Shown here in pieces: positions 16,012-25,147 of a stretch of 64,000 bases of DNA; the first letter of the stretch is position 1, and every line of letters begins with the position of its first letter. The position numbers and the translations under genes are program-made. The DNA is from Chryseobacterium kimseyorum (GTDB lineage: Bacteria > Bacteroidota > Bacteroidia > Flavobacteriales > Weeksellaceae), in contig NZ_JAPDHW010000003.1 in NCBI RefSeq assembly GCF_025971945.1, positions 124,001-188,000 of the forward strand. The letters are read 5' to 3'. The notes under the pieces were generated by a model that was not told the origin of the DNA, did no database searches, and was given only the letters and a program-made list of their open reading frames with translations.

Positions 16012-18450
16012 TTATTCGTATTTAAGGTATTTGACAAGGTTAATTTTTGTGGCTCGGTAAGCTTTGAAACTCACGACCACGAAGGTTAAAATCAATAATG
16101 AAATCATACTCAGAGCATACGGCCAAACGGGCATATCAATTCTGTAGGCAAAATCTTTCAGCCATTCGTTCATCGCATAATATCCGAACGGAAAACTGAT
16201 TGCCACAGCAATTACACAAATCAGTAAAAATCTTTTGGTCAAATCCCAGACAATCGTTCTTTCATCTGCGCCCAAAGTTTTTTTAATGGCAACATCCTTC
16301 AGTTTTTGTTCTATTAATAATGATGACAAGGCGAATAATCCTAGTAGTGCAATCACCAAAACCACGATATTTAAGATGGTAAAAAGCGTCTGTTGCTTTT
16401 GGAATTTTTCGAATGTTTTGGCGAACTGCTTATCAATAAATTGATATTCATAAGGATAGCCAGGTTCTGCTTTGGTAAGCCAAAATTCTTTGATGCGCTC
16501 CAAGGTTCCGTTGATATCGTCTTTGGAAAGTTTGATCTGTAGATTTGCCATATTATTCTTTGCCCAGTTTCTGTCGTAATTGAAAAACAGCATAGGTTCC
16601 ACCGGCTTATCGACTCCGTTGATGTAAAAATCTTTGACGACGCCTATGATCTTATATTTCTTTTTCTCTTCCCAACCCGGAAAAACCTCTTTCCCAATCG
16701 CCTGATCTTTGTTCCAGCCCATTTTTTTTATGAATGATTCGTTGGCAATCGTTCCATTGATTGTGTCGGATGCGAAGCGAACATCTATATCGCGGCCAGA
16801 AGCAAATCTCATTTTGTAAAATTTGAAGTAATTATATTCTATTGCTCCTACTATTACATTTGGGATAGACTTCGTGGTATCCAAAGCATTTTTTACACTC
16901 GACGTGTTCGACATTCCCCATCCTATCGTGTTGACAGAACCTGTAATATCTTCGACGCCTGCGATCTTCGAAACTTCATTTTTCAGTCGGATGTATTTTT
17001 TTGAATTAAAATCATTTTGCCAATCGGTCTTTTTAAATTGGATATGAATCACCTGATCACCTTTGAATCCCAAATCTTTGCTTGTCATATAACTTACCTG
17101 CAAATGGATAATCAATGAACAGATGATGAAAAATGATGAGATAATCAACTGCAGTGTGAGTATAGAATTCCTCAGCCACACACCGCTTTTACTTCTTGCA
17201 AAATTACCTTTCAATGTATTGATCGGTTTGAAATTTGAGAGATAAAGTGCTGGAATCAGTCCTGAAATCAGAGAAAAAACAATCAGTAATAACCCTGTGT
17301 AAACAAACAGATTATGATCATTGAGTTTGATTTCTTTATTAAGGAATTTGTTATATCCCGGTAGGAGAAGTTCCACCATTGCAAAAGCTATAATATAAGC
17401 GACGAAGCAAATAATGAAAGTTTCCAGCAGAAACTGTAGAATCAATTTCGATCTTGTACTTCCCACGACTTTTCTTACTCCTACTTCTTTTGCTCTCTGG
17501 GAGGCTTGCGCCGTTTTGAGGTTGATCAAATTAATTCCTGAAAGCAATAAAATCAACGCAGACAGACTCAATAAAATCATTATCGATTTTTTGTCTCCTT
17601 TGCTGACGCCTTCACTTTTTGCGTCCAGTTTCATCTTGCTGATTGGGGTAAGAGAAACCTCAGCTTTTTTTGTCGCATCGTACTTTTCTCCCCAACCTTC
17701 AGCTGCTATTTTTTCCTGTTCCGCCATCAGGGCAGACAATTTCTTTTCCAGATCTTTTACATCTGTTCCCTGTTTCAGTTTGAAGTAACCGACATAACTG
17801 TAGTTAGTCCACTGCGTATTGGCATTGCCATTACCTTCCAAACCTTGATTTCTCATAATAAATCCCGCTTTGAAAACGCTGTTTGCATCTGGATTTTTGT
17901 AAACTGCTGTAACAACCATTGGTTCAGTATTAGGACCATCAAGACTCACAGTTTTACCAACGCAGTTCTTATATTCATCTCCGAAGAGTGTTTTGGCTGT
18001 CTCTTCCGAAATTGCAATTTTTGATTTGTCGCTGATGGCATTTTTAAAACTTCCTGCTATTTTCTCAAACGGGAAAAAATCAAATACAGAGTCTGACGCT
18101 CGGCAGGATGTTACAAAAGCAGATTTGTCAGCTGTCATTAATCGGACTTTGTAACCACCCCAAATATTTGCGATGGTGTAATCTTCTATTTCAGAGAATT
18201 TTTCCTTCGAGACCGACAGTTCCGGAAAACTGGAAACCACCATCGTTCCGAAATCTCCATTTTTGTTTTCAACCAGAAAGATATTGTCTTTGTTAGCATT
18301 GTGCTGTTCGTAAGATTTTTCATCCTGCCAATGGATATATATCAACAGGAAAACACACAGACCAACACTCAACCCCAAAATATTGATAATGGTGGAAAGC
18401 CAGTTATTTCTGTAATTGATGAATGCTATTTTGAGCCAGTTCTTAATCAT
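16012..18450 (-). CDS. ABC transporter permease, FtsX/MacB type (copy A)
   Basis: An 812-residue permease with two FtsX-like units, each made of a membrane helix, a MacB-type periplasmic domain and a bundle of three helices. Conserved coupling segments are RAKEVGVRKVVGS in the middle and QKLKDVAIKKTLGA near the C-terminus. The long form carries about eight membrane segments. It is a clear paralogue of the next gene (shared N-terminus NWLKIAFINY and C-terminus LVKYLKYE). Such permeases transmit ATPase motion to the periplasm (mechanotransmission) rather than carrying substrate across the inner membrane. Confidence 0.92.
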   Translation of the reverse strand: MIKNWLKIAFINYRNNWLSTIINILGLSVGLCVFLLIYIHWQDEKSYEQHNANKDNIFLVENKNGDFGTMVVSSFPELSVSKEKFSEIEDYTIANIWGGYKVRLMTADKSAFVTSCRASDSVFDFFPFEKIAGSFKNAISDKSKIAISEETAKTLFGDEYKNCVGKTVSLDGPNTEPMVVTAVYKNPDANSVFKAGFIMRNQGLEGNGNANTQWTNYSYVGYFKLKQGTDVKDLEKKLSALMAEQEKIAAEGWGEKYDATKKAEVSLTPISKMKLDAKSEGVSKGDKKSIMILLSLSALILLLSGINLINLKTAQASQRAKEVGVRKVVGSTRSKLILQFLLETFIICFVAYIIAFAMVELLLPGYNKFLNKEIKLNDHNLFVYTGLLLIVFSLISGLIPALYLSNFKPINTLKGNFARSKSGVWLRNSILTLQLIISSFFIICSLIIHLQVSYMTSKDLGFKGDQVIHIQFKKTDWQNDFNSKKYIRLKNEVSKIAGVEDITGSVNTIGWGMSNTSSVKNALDTTKSIPNVIVGAIEYNYFKFYKMRFASGRDIDVRFASDTINGTIANESFIKKMGWNKDQAIGKEVFPGWEEKKKYKIIGVVKDFYINGVDKPVEPMLFFNYDRNWAKNNMANLQIKLSKDDINGTLERIKEFWLTKAEPGYPYEYQFIDKQFAKTFEKFQKQQTLFTILNIVVLVIALLGLFALSSLLIEQKLKDVAIKKTLGADERTIVWDLTKRFLLICVIAVAISFPFGYYAMNEWLKDFAYRIDMPVWPYALSMISLLILTFVVVSFKAYRATKINLVKYLKYE

Positions 18451-18561
18451 AATTGATGGATGATAATTGATAAATGATTTTGGATTGGAAGTTGGGTGTG
18501 GGAAGATGGAAGTTTAATATATTGTTTAAATACCTCCAGCTCCCAGCTTCAAACCTCCATT

Positions 18562-20976
18562 CTACTCGTATTTCAGATATTTCACAAGATTTACTTTTGT
18601 GGCTTGATATGCTTTGACGCTAACTACTGCGAATGTCAAAATCAATAATGAAATCAAACTCAAAACGAACGGGAAAATTGGCATATCAATTCTGTACGCG
18701 AAATCTTTAAGCCATTCATTCATCAAGTAATAACTTATTGGAATACTAATGATAACCGCAATCAAAGTAATCCAGAGGAATTGTTTTGTCAATCCGACAA
18801 TCAAAGTTCCATCTGAAGCACCAAGCGTTTTTCTGATGGCGACGTCTTTTAATTTTTGTTCTATCATTAATGATGATAAAGCGAATAATCCGAGTAAGGC
18901 TACCATTAAAACCATTGCGTTTAGGATGGTGAAAAGTGTTTGTTGTTTTTGATATTTCACAAAGGTTTTTGCGAATTGCTTATCAATAAAATTAGATTCG
19001 AAAGGATAACCGGGTTCTACATTTGCCTGCCAATATTTTTTGATTCTTTTCACCGTTCCGTCCATATCTTCTGGTTTTATTTTCAGCTGAATATTATAGA
19101 CGTTAAAGCGTTTCCAAGAGGTCGCGCGGTAATGGAAGAAAATCATCGGCTCAACTTCGGTTTTCAAACTTTGAATATTAAAATCCTTTACAATTCCGAC
19201 GATTTTGTAAGGTTTCTCATCAAAACCTGGGCGGAATTCGTTCTTAAAAGCCTGGTCATCATTCCAACCGAATTGCTTCACAAATGTTTCATTGACCAAG
19301 ACATTATTAATCGTGTCAGAAGCTAATTTGGAATCCAGCCAACGACCTTTTTTCAGTTTCACATCCATAAACTGGAGGTAATTGTAATCCATCGAGCCGT
19401 GTTGCGCATAGATTGTTTTATCCATATAGTCCATATTGGAATTGCTGTAGCGATAGCTTCCTGCAACGGCTTCACCATATGATACATCGTCCACACCCTG
19501 TATTTTTCGCATTTCGTTTTTGAGGCGCTCATATTTTAGCCAAGGCTGAGGTGCATTATCATTAAAGGTGACTATCATAACCTGTTTTCCACTGAAACCA
19601 AGGTCTTTATCCATCATATGTTTCACTTGCGAACTTACAATCAGGCTCGCAATAATGAAGAAGGAAGAGATTATCAATTGCAAAGTCAGAATTCCGTTTC
19701 TGAGCCAAATCCCGTGTCTGCTTCTGGCAAAATTTCCTTTCAGCGTTTCAATAGCTTTGAAGTTGGCCAAGTAAATCGCAGGAATTAATCCCGAAATCAG
19801 CGCAATTAGCAAAACCATTGCAAATGAATAAAAGTAGATGCGCCAATCGTTCATTACAATCTGCTTGTCAAAAAACTTGTTGAAGCTCGGCAAGAGGATT
19901 TCAGTCAAGGCTAAAGCTAGAATGTACGAGGCAAAACAAATCACAAAAGTTTCTAATAAAAACTGCAAAACCAATTTGGATTTATTGCTTCCAATAGCCT
20001 TTCTTACGCCAATTTCTTTTGCTCTCTGAGAAGCCTGAGCTGTTTTTAAATTAATGAAATTAATGGCTGACAAAATCAAAATCAACACAGAAAGTGTAAA
20101 CAGAATCATCATTGTTTTCAAATCGCCAGTCCCAAACCAGTAGGCCTTTCCGTGGAGTTTCATCTGGTCCAACGGTGTGAGCAAACTTCCTTGAGGTCCG
20201 TACAATTCTAAGAATTTTTGGGGCGTAACTCCAGCACCCTTCGCATTCATTTTCGCACGATAGAGAAACACGTCGTCATAAAGTTTTTTCTGTACAACTT
20301 CTGTATCCGCATTTTTGTCCAGCATAAAAAAGCAACCATAATTGAAATTGCCCCAGCCTTCTTTGTCATTTTTCAATTGTTCGTAGGCCAGGATTACAAA
20401 TTCTGGATTGATGACGCTGTTTCCCTTCGGAAGCTCATACACTGCAGTGACTACAAAATTGTCACCATCAAATTTTATACTTTCTCCTGCCACATCCGTT
20501 TTGCCGAATAAGTTTTTCGCGGTAAGTGTAGAAATAGCAATCGAAGTTTTTCCCTTCAGAGCGTCTTTGTAACTTCCCGAAATCAATTTGAAGGGGAAAA
20601 AATTAAAGAAATTTTCCGAAACAGACATTCCATCTTTTTGATAGGCCGTTTTGTTTTTGGTTATCATTTTGAAACCCATCCCAGAGCTACTCACCAAAAC
20701 ATAATCTTTGATTTCCGGAATCATTTTCACCGCGCGGTCTGCAAGTGGGTAAGAAATACTTGGGCTGTACTTATTTTCTTTGATGTTATGTTGCTGAAAT
20801 GCATAAATATTATCCTTCTTCGGATTCCATTTTTCATAGGATTCTTCGTCATTCCAATGCATCAGGATGAGCATAAATCCTGTCAGTCCAATAGTCAATC
20901 CAAACAGATTGATGATAGTAGAGAGCCAGTTTTTTTTATAATTGATGAAGGCAATTTTGAGCCAGTTGTTGAGCAT
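18562..20976 (-). CDS. ABC transporter permease, FtsX/MacB type (copy B)
   Basis: An 804-residue paralogue of copy A with the same two-unit layout and coupling motifs (RAKEIGVRKAIGS and QKLKDVAIRKTLGA). Only one ATPase gene (21068-21790) is present for the two permeases, so they may form a heterodimer around an ATPase dimer or be used in alternative complexes. It lies 111 bp from copy A and 91 bp from the ATPase gene. These gaps hold low-complexity repeats but no clear promoter. Confidence 0.92.
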   Translation of the reverse strand: MLNNWLKIAFINYKKNWLSTIINLFGLTIGLTGFMLILMHWNDEESYEKWNPKKDNIYAFQQHNIKENKYSPSISYPLADRAVKMIPEIKDYVLVSSSGMGFKMITKNKTAYQKDGMSVSENFFNFFPFKLISGSYKDALKGKTSIAISTLTAKNLFGKTDVAGESIKFDGDNFVVTAVYELPKGNSVINPEFVILAYEQLKNDKEGWGNFNYGCFFMLDKNADTEVVQKKLYDDVFLYRAKMNAKGAGVTPQKFLELYGPQGSLLTPLDQMKLHGKAYWFGTGDLKTMMILFTLSVLILILSAINFINLKTAQASQRAKEIGVRKAIGSNKSKLVLQFLLETFVICFASYILALALTEILLPSFNKFFDKQIVMNDWRIYFYSFAMVLLIALISGLIPAIYLANFKAIETLKGNFARSRHGIWLRNGILTLQLIISSFFIIASLIVSSQVKHMMDKDLGFSGKQVMIVTFNDNAPQPWLKYERLKNEMRKIQGVDDVSYGEAVAGSYRYSNSNMDYMDKTIYAQHGSMDYNYLQFMDVKLKKGRWLDSKLASDTINNVLVNETFVKQFGWNDDQAFKNEFRPGFDEKPYKIVGIVKDFNIQSLKTEVEPMIFFHYRATSWKRFNVYNIQLKIKPEDMDGTVKRIKKYWQANVEPGYPFESNFIDKQFAKTFVKYQKQQTLFTILNAMVLMVALLGLFALSSLMIEQKLKDVAIRKTLGASDGTLIVGLTKQFLWITLIAVIISIPISYYLMNEWLKDFAYRIDMPIFPFVLSLISLLILTFAVVSVKAYQATKVNLVKYLKYE

Positions 20977-21067
20977 AGTTGTGGTTTTTGGTTTCTAGTA
21001 TTTTGTGTTTAGTTTTTAATATTTGATTGAGCAAAAAACTCAGCACCGTATACAATACACTAAAAGA

Positions 21068-21790
21068 TTATTCAAAATTCTTCGCATCTGCTTTTTCGAA
21101 GACATCTTTTCTTTGAGTAGAATGTTCTTCTGAGAAGATTTCTCCGTCCTTCATATTCACGATTCTTGAGGCGTAACCTGCGTCGTAAGACGAGTGCGTT
21201 ACCATCGCAATCGTGGAACCTTCTCTGTGAAGTTCTGCCAAAAGGTTCATCACCTCGTTTCCGTTGGAGCTGTCGAGGTTTCCGGTAGGCTCATCGGCAA
21301 GGATTAATTTTGGTCTTGTCACCAACGCTCTTGCAACGGCCGCTCTCTGCTGTTGACCGCCGGAAAGTTGCTGTGGATAATGTTTTGCTCTGTGTGCGAT
21401 GTTGATTTTCTCCATAATTTCCTCTACAAGTTTTTTTCTTTCTGAGGAAGAAATGCCGTTGTAGATTAATGGAAGTTCGATATTTTCATAAACCGTGAGT
21501 TCATCAATCAAATTAAAATTCTGAAAAATAAAACCTATGTTTTTCTTTCTAATGTCCGATTTTTTCTTCTCAGAAGTTCCGATGGTTTCCGTTGATTCGA
21601 ATTGATATGAACCGGAGGAAGCACTGTCCAGAAGTCCAAGAATATTGAGGAAAGTTGATTTCCCACAGCCGGAAGGTCCCATTATCGCTACAAATTCGCC
21701 TTCTTTGATGTGCAGGCTTACATTGTTCAGGGCGTTGGTTTGAACATCTTCTGTTTTATAGACTTTTGAAAGGTTTTGAATATTTATCAT
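21068..21790 (-). CDS. ABC transporter ATP-binding protein (MacB/LolD type)
   Basis: A 240-residue ATPase with Walker A GPSGCGKST (residues 38-46), Q-loop FIFQNFNLIDELTVYEN, signature LSGGQQQR and Walker B LILADEPTGNLDS. It is the LolD/MacB subfamily that pairs with FtsX-like permeases. It is 12 bp downstream of the small secreted-protein gene, so it belongs to the same transcript. Confidence 0.95.
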   Translation of the reverse strand: MINIQNLSKVYKTEDVQTNALNNVSLHIKEGEFVAIMGPSGCGKSTFLNILGLLDSASSGSYQFESTETIGTSEKKKSDIRKKNIGFIFQNFNLIDELTVYENIELPLIYNGISSSERKKLVEEIMEKINIAHRAKHYPQQLSGGQQQRAAVARALVTRPKLILADEPTGNLDSSNGNEVMNLLAELHREGSTIAMVTHSSYDAGYASRIVNMKDGEIFSEEHSTQRKDVFEKADAKNFE

Positions 21791-21802
21791 TTTATTAATT
21801 TT

Positions 21803-22177
21803 TTAAAGTGTTGTTTTTCTGATTTCTCCAGTTTGATTGATGTAATATTTTGATTTTAAATCTCTGGTCAAAGTGATGTTTTTCCAATCCACGCCTTTGA
21901 TTCCTTCAAGATTGATTTGATTTCCTTTCTTTGAATATTGAACCAAGAAATTGGAATTTTCCTCGTCGGGATTTTTCTCAAGATTCGCCATTGCATTTTC
22001 ATTAAGGACTACTTTTTTGTAAGCGTCAAAACTCAAATAGCTATAATTACAACCTTTGGAACATTCAAAAATAACGTGATTCTTTTTGAATGAAATGGTC
22101 CATTCCAGCTCTGTTGGCTTCTGTGAATACGCCATTGCGGAAAATGAACATAATAATATTAAGAATATATTTTTCAT
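21803..22177 (-). CDS. Small secreted protein of unknown function
   Basis: A 124-residue protein with a clear signal peptide (MKNIFLILLCSFSAMAYSQ) and no recognised domain. The mature part contains a CSKGC pair that could form a disulfide. It is squeezed between the HlyD adaptor gene (6 bp away) and the ATPase gene (12 bp away), so it is probably part of the exporter operon, as cargo, chaperone or subunit. This is inference from context only. Confidence 0.75.
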   Translation of the reverse strand: MKNIFLILLCSFSAMAYSQKPTELEWTISFKKNHVIFECSKGCNYSYLSFDAYKKVVLNENAMANLEKNPDEENSNFLVQYSKKGNQINLEGIKGVDWKNITLTRDLKSKYYINQTGEIRKTTL

Positions 22178-22183
22178 AATTAA

Positions 22184-23425
22184 TTATTTTTGAATATCTA
22201 AAATCTCATATTTCTTCAGTTCAGTGTAATCTGATGTAATGACCGTTTCACCCTGTTTCAATCCGGAAACCACTTCGTAATACATTTGATTTTCTCTACC
22301 TAGATTAATGCTTCGCTTTTCAGCTTTGTTACCTTTCACTACGAAAATCCATTTTCCGTTCGTGTCTTTATAGAAATTTCCTTTTGGAATCATCATACTT
22401 TGCGTATCAGCAGACAATTTCAGTTTCACTCCGAAGGTCATTCCGATTTTCAGATTTTCAGGTTTTGCATCAACGAAATTAAGTTCCACAGAAAATTGTC
22501 CGTCTTTCACTTCTGGAAGAATCTTGGTAATAATCACATCAAACTGTTTCGCATTGCTTTCCAGACTACCTTTGATGCCATTGATTAATTTGTTGATATA
22601 ATACTCATCCACTTTTGCAATCAGCTTGTAACCTCCCATCAAATCGACTTTTCCAATGCTTTCTCCACTCGTCAAATTTTGTCCTAATGAAATATTAAAT
22701 GATGATAATCTTCCCGAAACAGGCGACATTATCAGGAAATTATTTTTGTTGGAACGAAGAATATTCAGACTTTTTTCCATCTGACTGATGGAACTATTGA
22801 TGGCGGAAAACTGAGAATTTCTGGAAGCTTTTTCACTGGAAGCACCTTTTTCCACAATCACTTTTCTTTGTTTTTGATAATTCAGATTTTGCAAAGCGAT
22901 ATCATAATCGGTTTTCTTTCCGATTTCTGCATCGTACAATCTTTTTTGAAGGTTGAAAGACTGCAAAGCCGTATTGTAATCATTTTGAGACTGAAGCAAT
23001 TCTTTATCCTGATTGAATTCCTGATTCTTCAATTCCAAAAGCGAACTTCTCATCTGACTGATTTGTTGCATAATTCCCGTTTCCTGATTCAGATAATTGA
23101 ATTCTGTATTCGGATTATAAACTCTGGCGATGGGCTGTCCTTTCGTTACCATTTGACCATCTTCCGCAAAAATTTCTTTCACCGCGCCACCTTCCAGAAC
23201 ATTTACCAAAGAAGAATTGAGAGATTGCGTCTGCGCCGTCACCATCAACATATCTTCAAACTTTCCATTCGTCACTTCATCCGTTTGAATATCCTCCAGC
23301 TTTACATTATAAGTTCTTTCCTGATTCAAAAAATACCAGCCAAAAACTGAAATGGACAAAACAGACAGAACGATAATCAATATTAATTTTAGTTTAGATT
23401 TCTTTTTTACTATTTTCGTATCCAT
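22184..23425 (-). CDS. HlyD-family periplasmic adaptor
   Basis: A 413-residue membrane fusion protein: basic N-terminus, one membrane helix (residues ~12-30), barrel-sandwich half-motif (VNVLEGGAVKEIFAEDGQMVTKGQPIARV), a long coiled coil (~105-215) rich in Gln and Asn, the second lipoyl half (NFLIMSPVSGRLSSFNISLGQNL), and a beta-barrel/MP domain ending with LKQGETVITSDYTELKKYEI. It links the inner-membrane permeases to the TolC channel. It is first in the minus-strand operon behind the predicted sigma-54 promoter. Confidence 0.93.
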   Translation of the reverse strand: MDTKIVKKKSKLKLILIIVLSVLSISVFGWYFLNQERTYNVKLEDIQTDEVTNGKFEDMLMVTAQTQSLNSSLVNVLEGGAVKEIFAEDGQMVTKGQPIARVYNPNTEFNYLNQETGIMQQISQMRSSLLELKNQEFNQDKELLQSQNDYNTALQSFNLQKRLYDAEIGKKTDYDIALQNLNYQKQRKVIVEKGASSEKASRNSQFSAINSSISQMEKSLNILRSNKNNFLIMSPVSGRLSSFNISLGQNLTSGESIGKVDLMGGYKLIAKVDEYYINKLINGIKGSLESNAKQFDVIITKILPEVKDGQFSVELNFVDAKPENLKIGMTFGVKLKLSADTQSMMIPKGNFYKDTNGKWIFVVKGNKAEKRSINLGRENQMYYEVVSGLKQGETVITSDYTELKKYEILDIQK

Positions 23426-23460
23426 ATTTTAAGATAACTTATTTATCTACAGACTATTAC

Positions 23461-23475
23461 ACAATGTAGATGCCA
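23461..23475 (-). promoter_or_regulatory. Predicted sigma-54 promoter of the export operon
   Basis: On the minus strand TGGCAT-N5-TTGT places GG (23474-23473) and GT (23462-23461) exactly ten bases apart, as in the -24/-12 consensus TGGCAC-N5-TTGC with one mismatch in the -12 GC. Transcription would start near 23449, giving a leader of about 24 nt before the adaptor ATG at 23425. An adjacent NtrC-type regulator gene supports the call. Confidence 0.6.
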
Positions 23476-23538
23476 GAAATTTATAAGTTTGTAACACTCT
23501 GAAAATGTGATTAAATATATTTTATTTAACTTTAAGAC

Positions 23539-23575
23539 TGTTCATTATCGGACACTTTTTGTGCGAAAATGAACA
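23539..23575. promoter_or_regulatory. Candidate upstream activator site (37-bp palindrome)
   Basis: An inverted repeat with arms starting TGTTCATT and ending AATGAACA. 14 of 18 positions pair, with core CGGACA/TGTGCG. It is centred about 108 bp upstream of the predicted start site, a typical distance for an NtrC-family enhancer. It lies in a divergent intergenic region, so it is unlikely to be a terminator. Confidence 0.6.
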
Positions 23576-23622
23576 ATTTTAGTTGATGGTTTTTAGTTGT
23601 CAGTTGATGGTTCATTAAGATT

Positions 23623-23647
23623 TGTCAGGCTGAGCGGAGTCGAAGCC
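23623..23647. repeat. Dispersed flavobacterial intergenic repeat (single copy here)
   Basis: The GC-rich word GTCAGGCTGAGCGGAGTCGA stands out in AT-rich surroundings. I recall this word as a common intergenic repeat in Bacteroidota genomes. Only one copy was noticed in this window. Confidence 0.5.
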
Positions 23648-23683
23648 TTTTAATTAAGTCATTTTAACTTTTTAAATTCAAAA

Positions 23684-25027
23684 ATGCGAAAAAAAGAAGC
23701 TCATATTTTAATAGTAGATGACGACGAGGATATTTTATTTTCGGCGAGAGTCTGGCTCAAGAAATTTTTCACCGAAGTAAGTTGTTTGAGTCAGCCAAAG
23801 AACATTCTGAAGTTTTTAGCCGAACAGCAAGTTGACACGGTCCTTCTTGATATGAATTTCCGGAAAGGTTTTGAAAACGGGCAGGATGGATTGTATTGGA
23901 TGAATGAAATCAAAACTTTGGAACCTCAGCTTCCAATTATTCTGATGACCGCTTACGGCGAGGTGGAATTAGCTGTTGAAGCGTTGAAAAACGGCGCATC
24001 GGATTTCATTCTCAAGCCTTGGAATAATGAAAAATTATATGCTTCTGTGAATCTCGCAGTCGATATTTCACGAAAAAACAAAAAACTGAATCAGTGGGAA
24101 AATGTGAGCGTGAAAACCAATCAGTATCAACTGGAAACGGCGTCTTTTGCGATGCAGGAAGTGATGGAACAAATCACGAAAGTGGCACCGACTGACGCCA
24201 ACGTTTTACTTTTAGGAGAAAACGGAACGGGAAAATATGTTTTGGCAGAGCACATTCACGAATTATCGGAAAGAAAAAACCAGCCTTTCGTTCACATCGA
24301 TTTGGGAAGTCTGTCTGAAAATTTGTTTGAAGCTGAATTGTTTGGTTATAAAAAAGGAGCGTTTACCGATGCGAATCAGGATTATTCCGGGAAAATTGAA
24401 AATGCCCAGAACGGAACTGTATTTTTGGATGAGATTGGAAATCTTCCGCTTCATCTTCAAACCAAATTGTTGAGCTTGATTCAAAATCGAAAATTGACCA
24501 GAATCGGGGAAAATAAAGAACGAACTTTGGACGTAAGATTTATTTTTGCGACGAATGAAAATTTAAAAAAAGCGGTTTCAGAAAATCGTTTCAGGAAAGA
24601 TTTGTATTATAGAATCAATACGGTTGAATTGCAAATTCCGAGTTTGAGAGAACGATTGGAAGACATTCCGACTTTAGCTAACTATTTTTTGGAGAAGTAC
24701 AAACAGAAATATCATAAATCTGATTTAGCTTTAAATGAATCTTTGACTAATGAACTCACAACGTATTCCTGGCCGGGAAATATCCGTGAACTCGACCATT
24801 GTATTGAGAGAAGTGTTATTCTTTCCAATGAGAAAAATTTGAAATTATTAATGCCTCAGGACGAAGAATCTGACAAACCAATCGTCAATCTCAACATCGA
24901 GGAAATGGAAGAAATTCTCATCAAAAAAGCTTTGAAAAAACACAGAGGAAATATTTCTCTCGCGGCGGAAGATTTAGGATTGTCGCGTGCCGCGCTTTAC
25001 AGAAGAATGGAAAAATTTGAGTTATGA
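23684..25027 (+). CDS. Sigma-54-dependent response regulator (NtrC family)
   Basis: A 447-residue regulator: receiver domain with phospho-acceptor Asp56 (VLLDMNF), AAA+ domain with Walker A GENGTGK (178-184), sigma-54 contact loop GAFTDA (225-230; the last Gly-Ala of the usual GAFTGA is Asp-Ala), Walker B TVFLDEIGNL, and a C-terminal Fis-type helix-turn-helix (AAEDLGLSRAALYRRM). It should activate the divergent export operon from the palindrome at 23539. It lies 120 bp upstream of its partner kinase gene. Confidence 0.95.
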   Translation: MRKKEAHILIVDDDEDILFSARVWLKKFFTEVSCLSQPKNILKFLAEQQVDTVLLDMNFRKGFENGQDGLYWMNEIKTLEPQLPIILMTAYGEVELAVEALKNGASDFILKPWNNEKLYASVNLAVDISRKNKKLNQWENVSVKTNQYQLETASFAMQEVMEQITKVAPTDANVLLLGENGTGKYVLAEHIHELSERKNQPFVHIDLGSLSENLFEAELFGYKKGAFTDANQDYSGKIENAQNGTVFLDEIGNLPLHLQTKLLSLIQNRKLTRIGENKERTLDVRFIFATNENLKKAVSENRFRKDLYYRINTVELQIPSLRERLEDIPTLANYFLEKYKQKYHKSDLALNESLTNELTTYSWPGNIRELDHCIERSVILSNEKNLKLLMPQDEESDKPIVNLNIEEMEEILIKKALKKHRGNISLAAEDLGLSRAALYRRMEKFEL

Positions 25028-25086
25028 TAAAGCAGGAAGTTGGAAGATGGAGGAAGGAAGTCTGAAGTTAAAATTCAAGCACAGTT

Positions 25087-25135
25087 GCGAAGGAACGATT
25101 TAATCAAGAATAGGATGAAATCCTATTAATCAAAA
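25087..25135 (-). repeat. REP-like element, copy A
   Basis: Read on the minus strand this is AATAGGATTTCATCCTATT, a spacer with TTAAATCGT, then CCTTCGCAAC. It is the same layout as the copies at 38477 and 39843. It fills part of the gap between the response regulator and kinase genes. Confidence 0.7.
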
Positions 25136-25147
25136 TTTGAATTGTAG

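Noticed and set aside
21010..21058. Second sigma-54 promoter ahead of permease copy B
   Set aside because: Minus-strand GG and GC are 13 bases apart, not 10, so the geometry does not fit.
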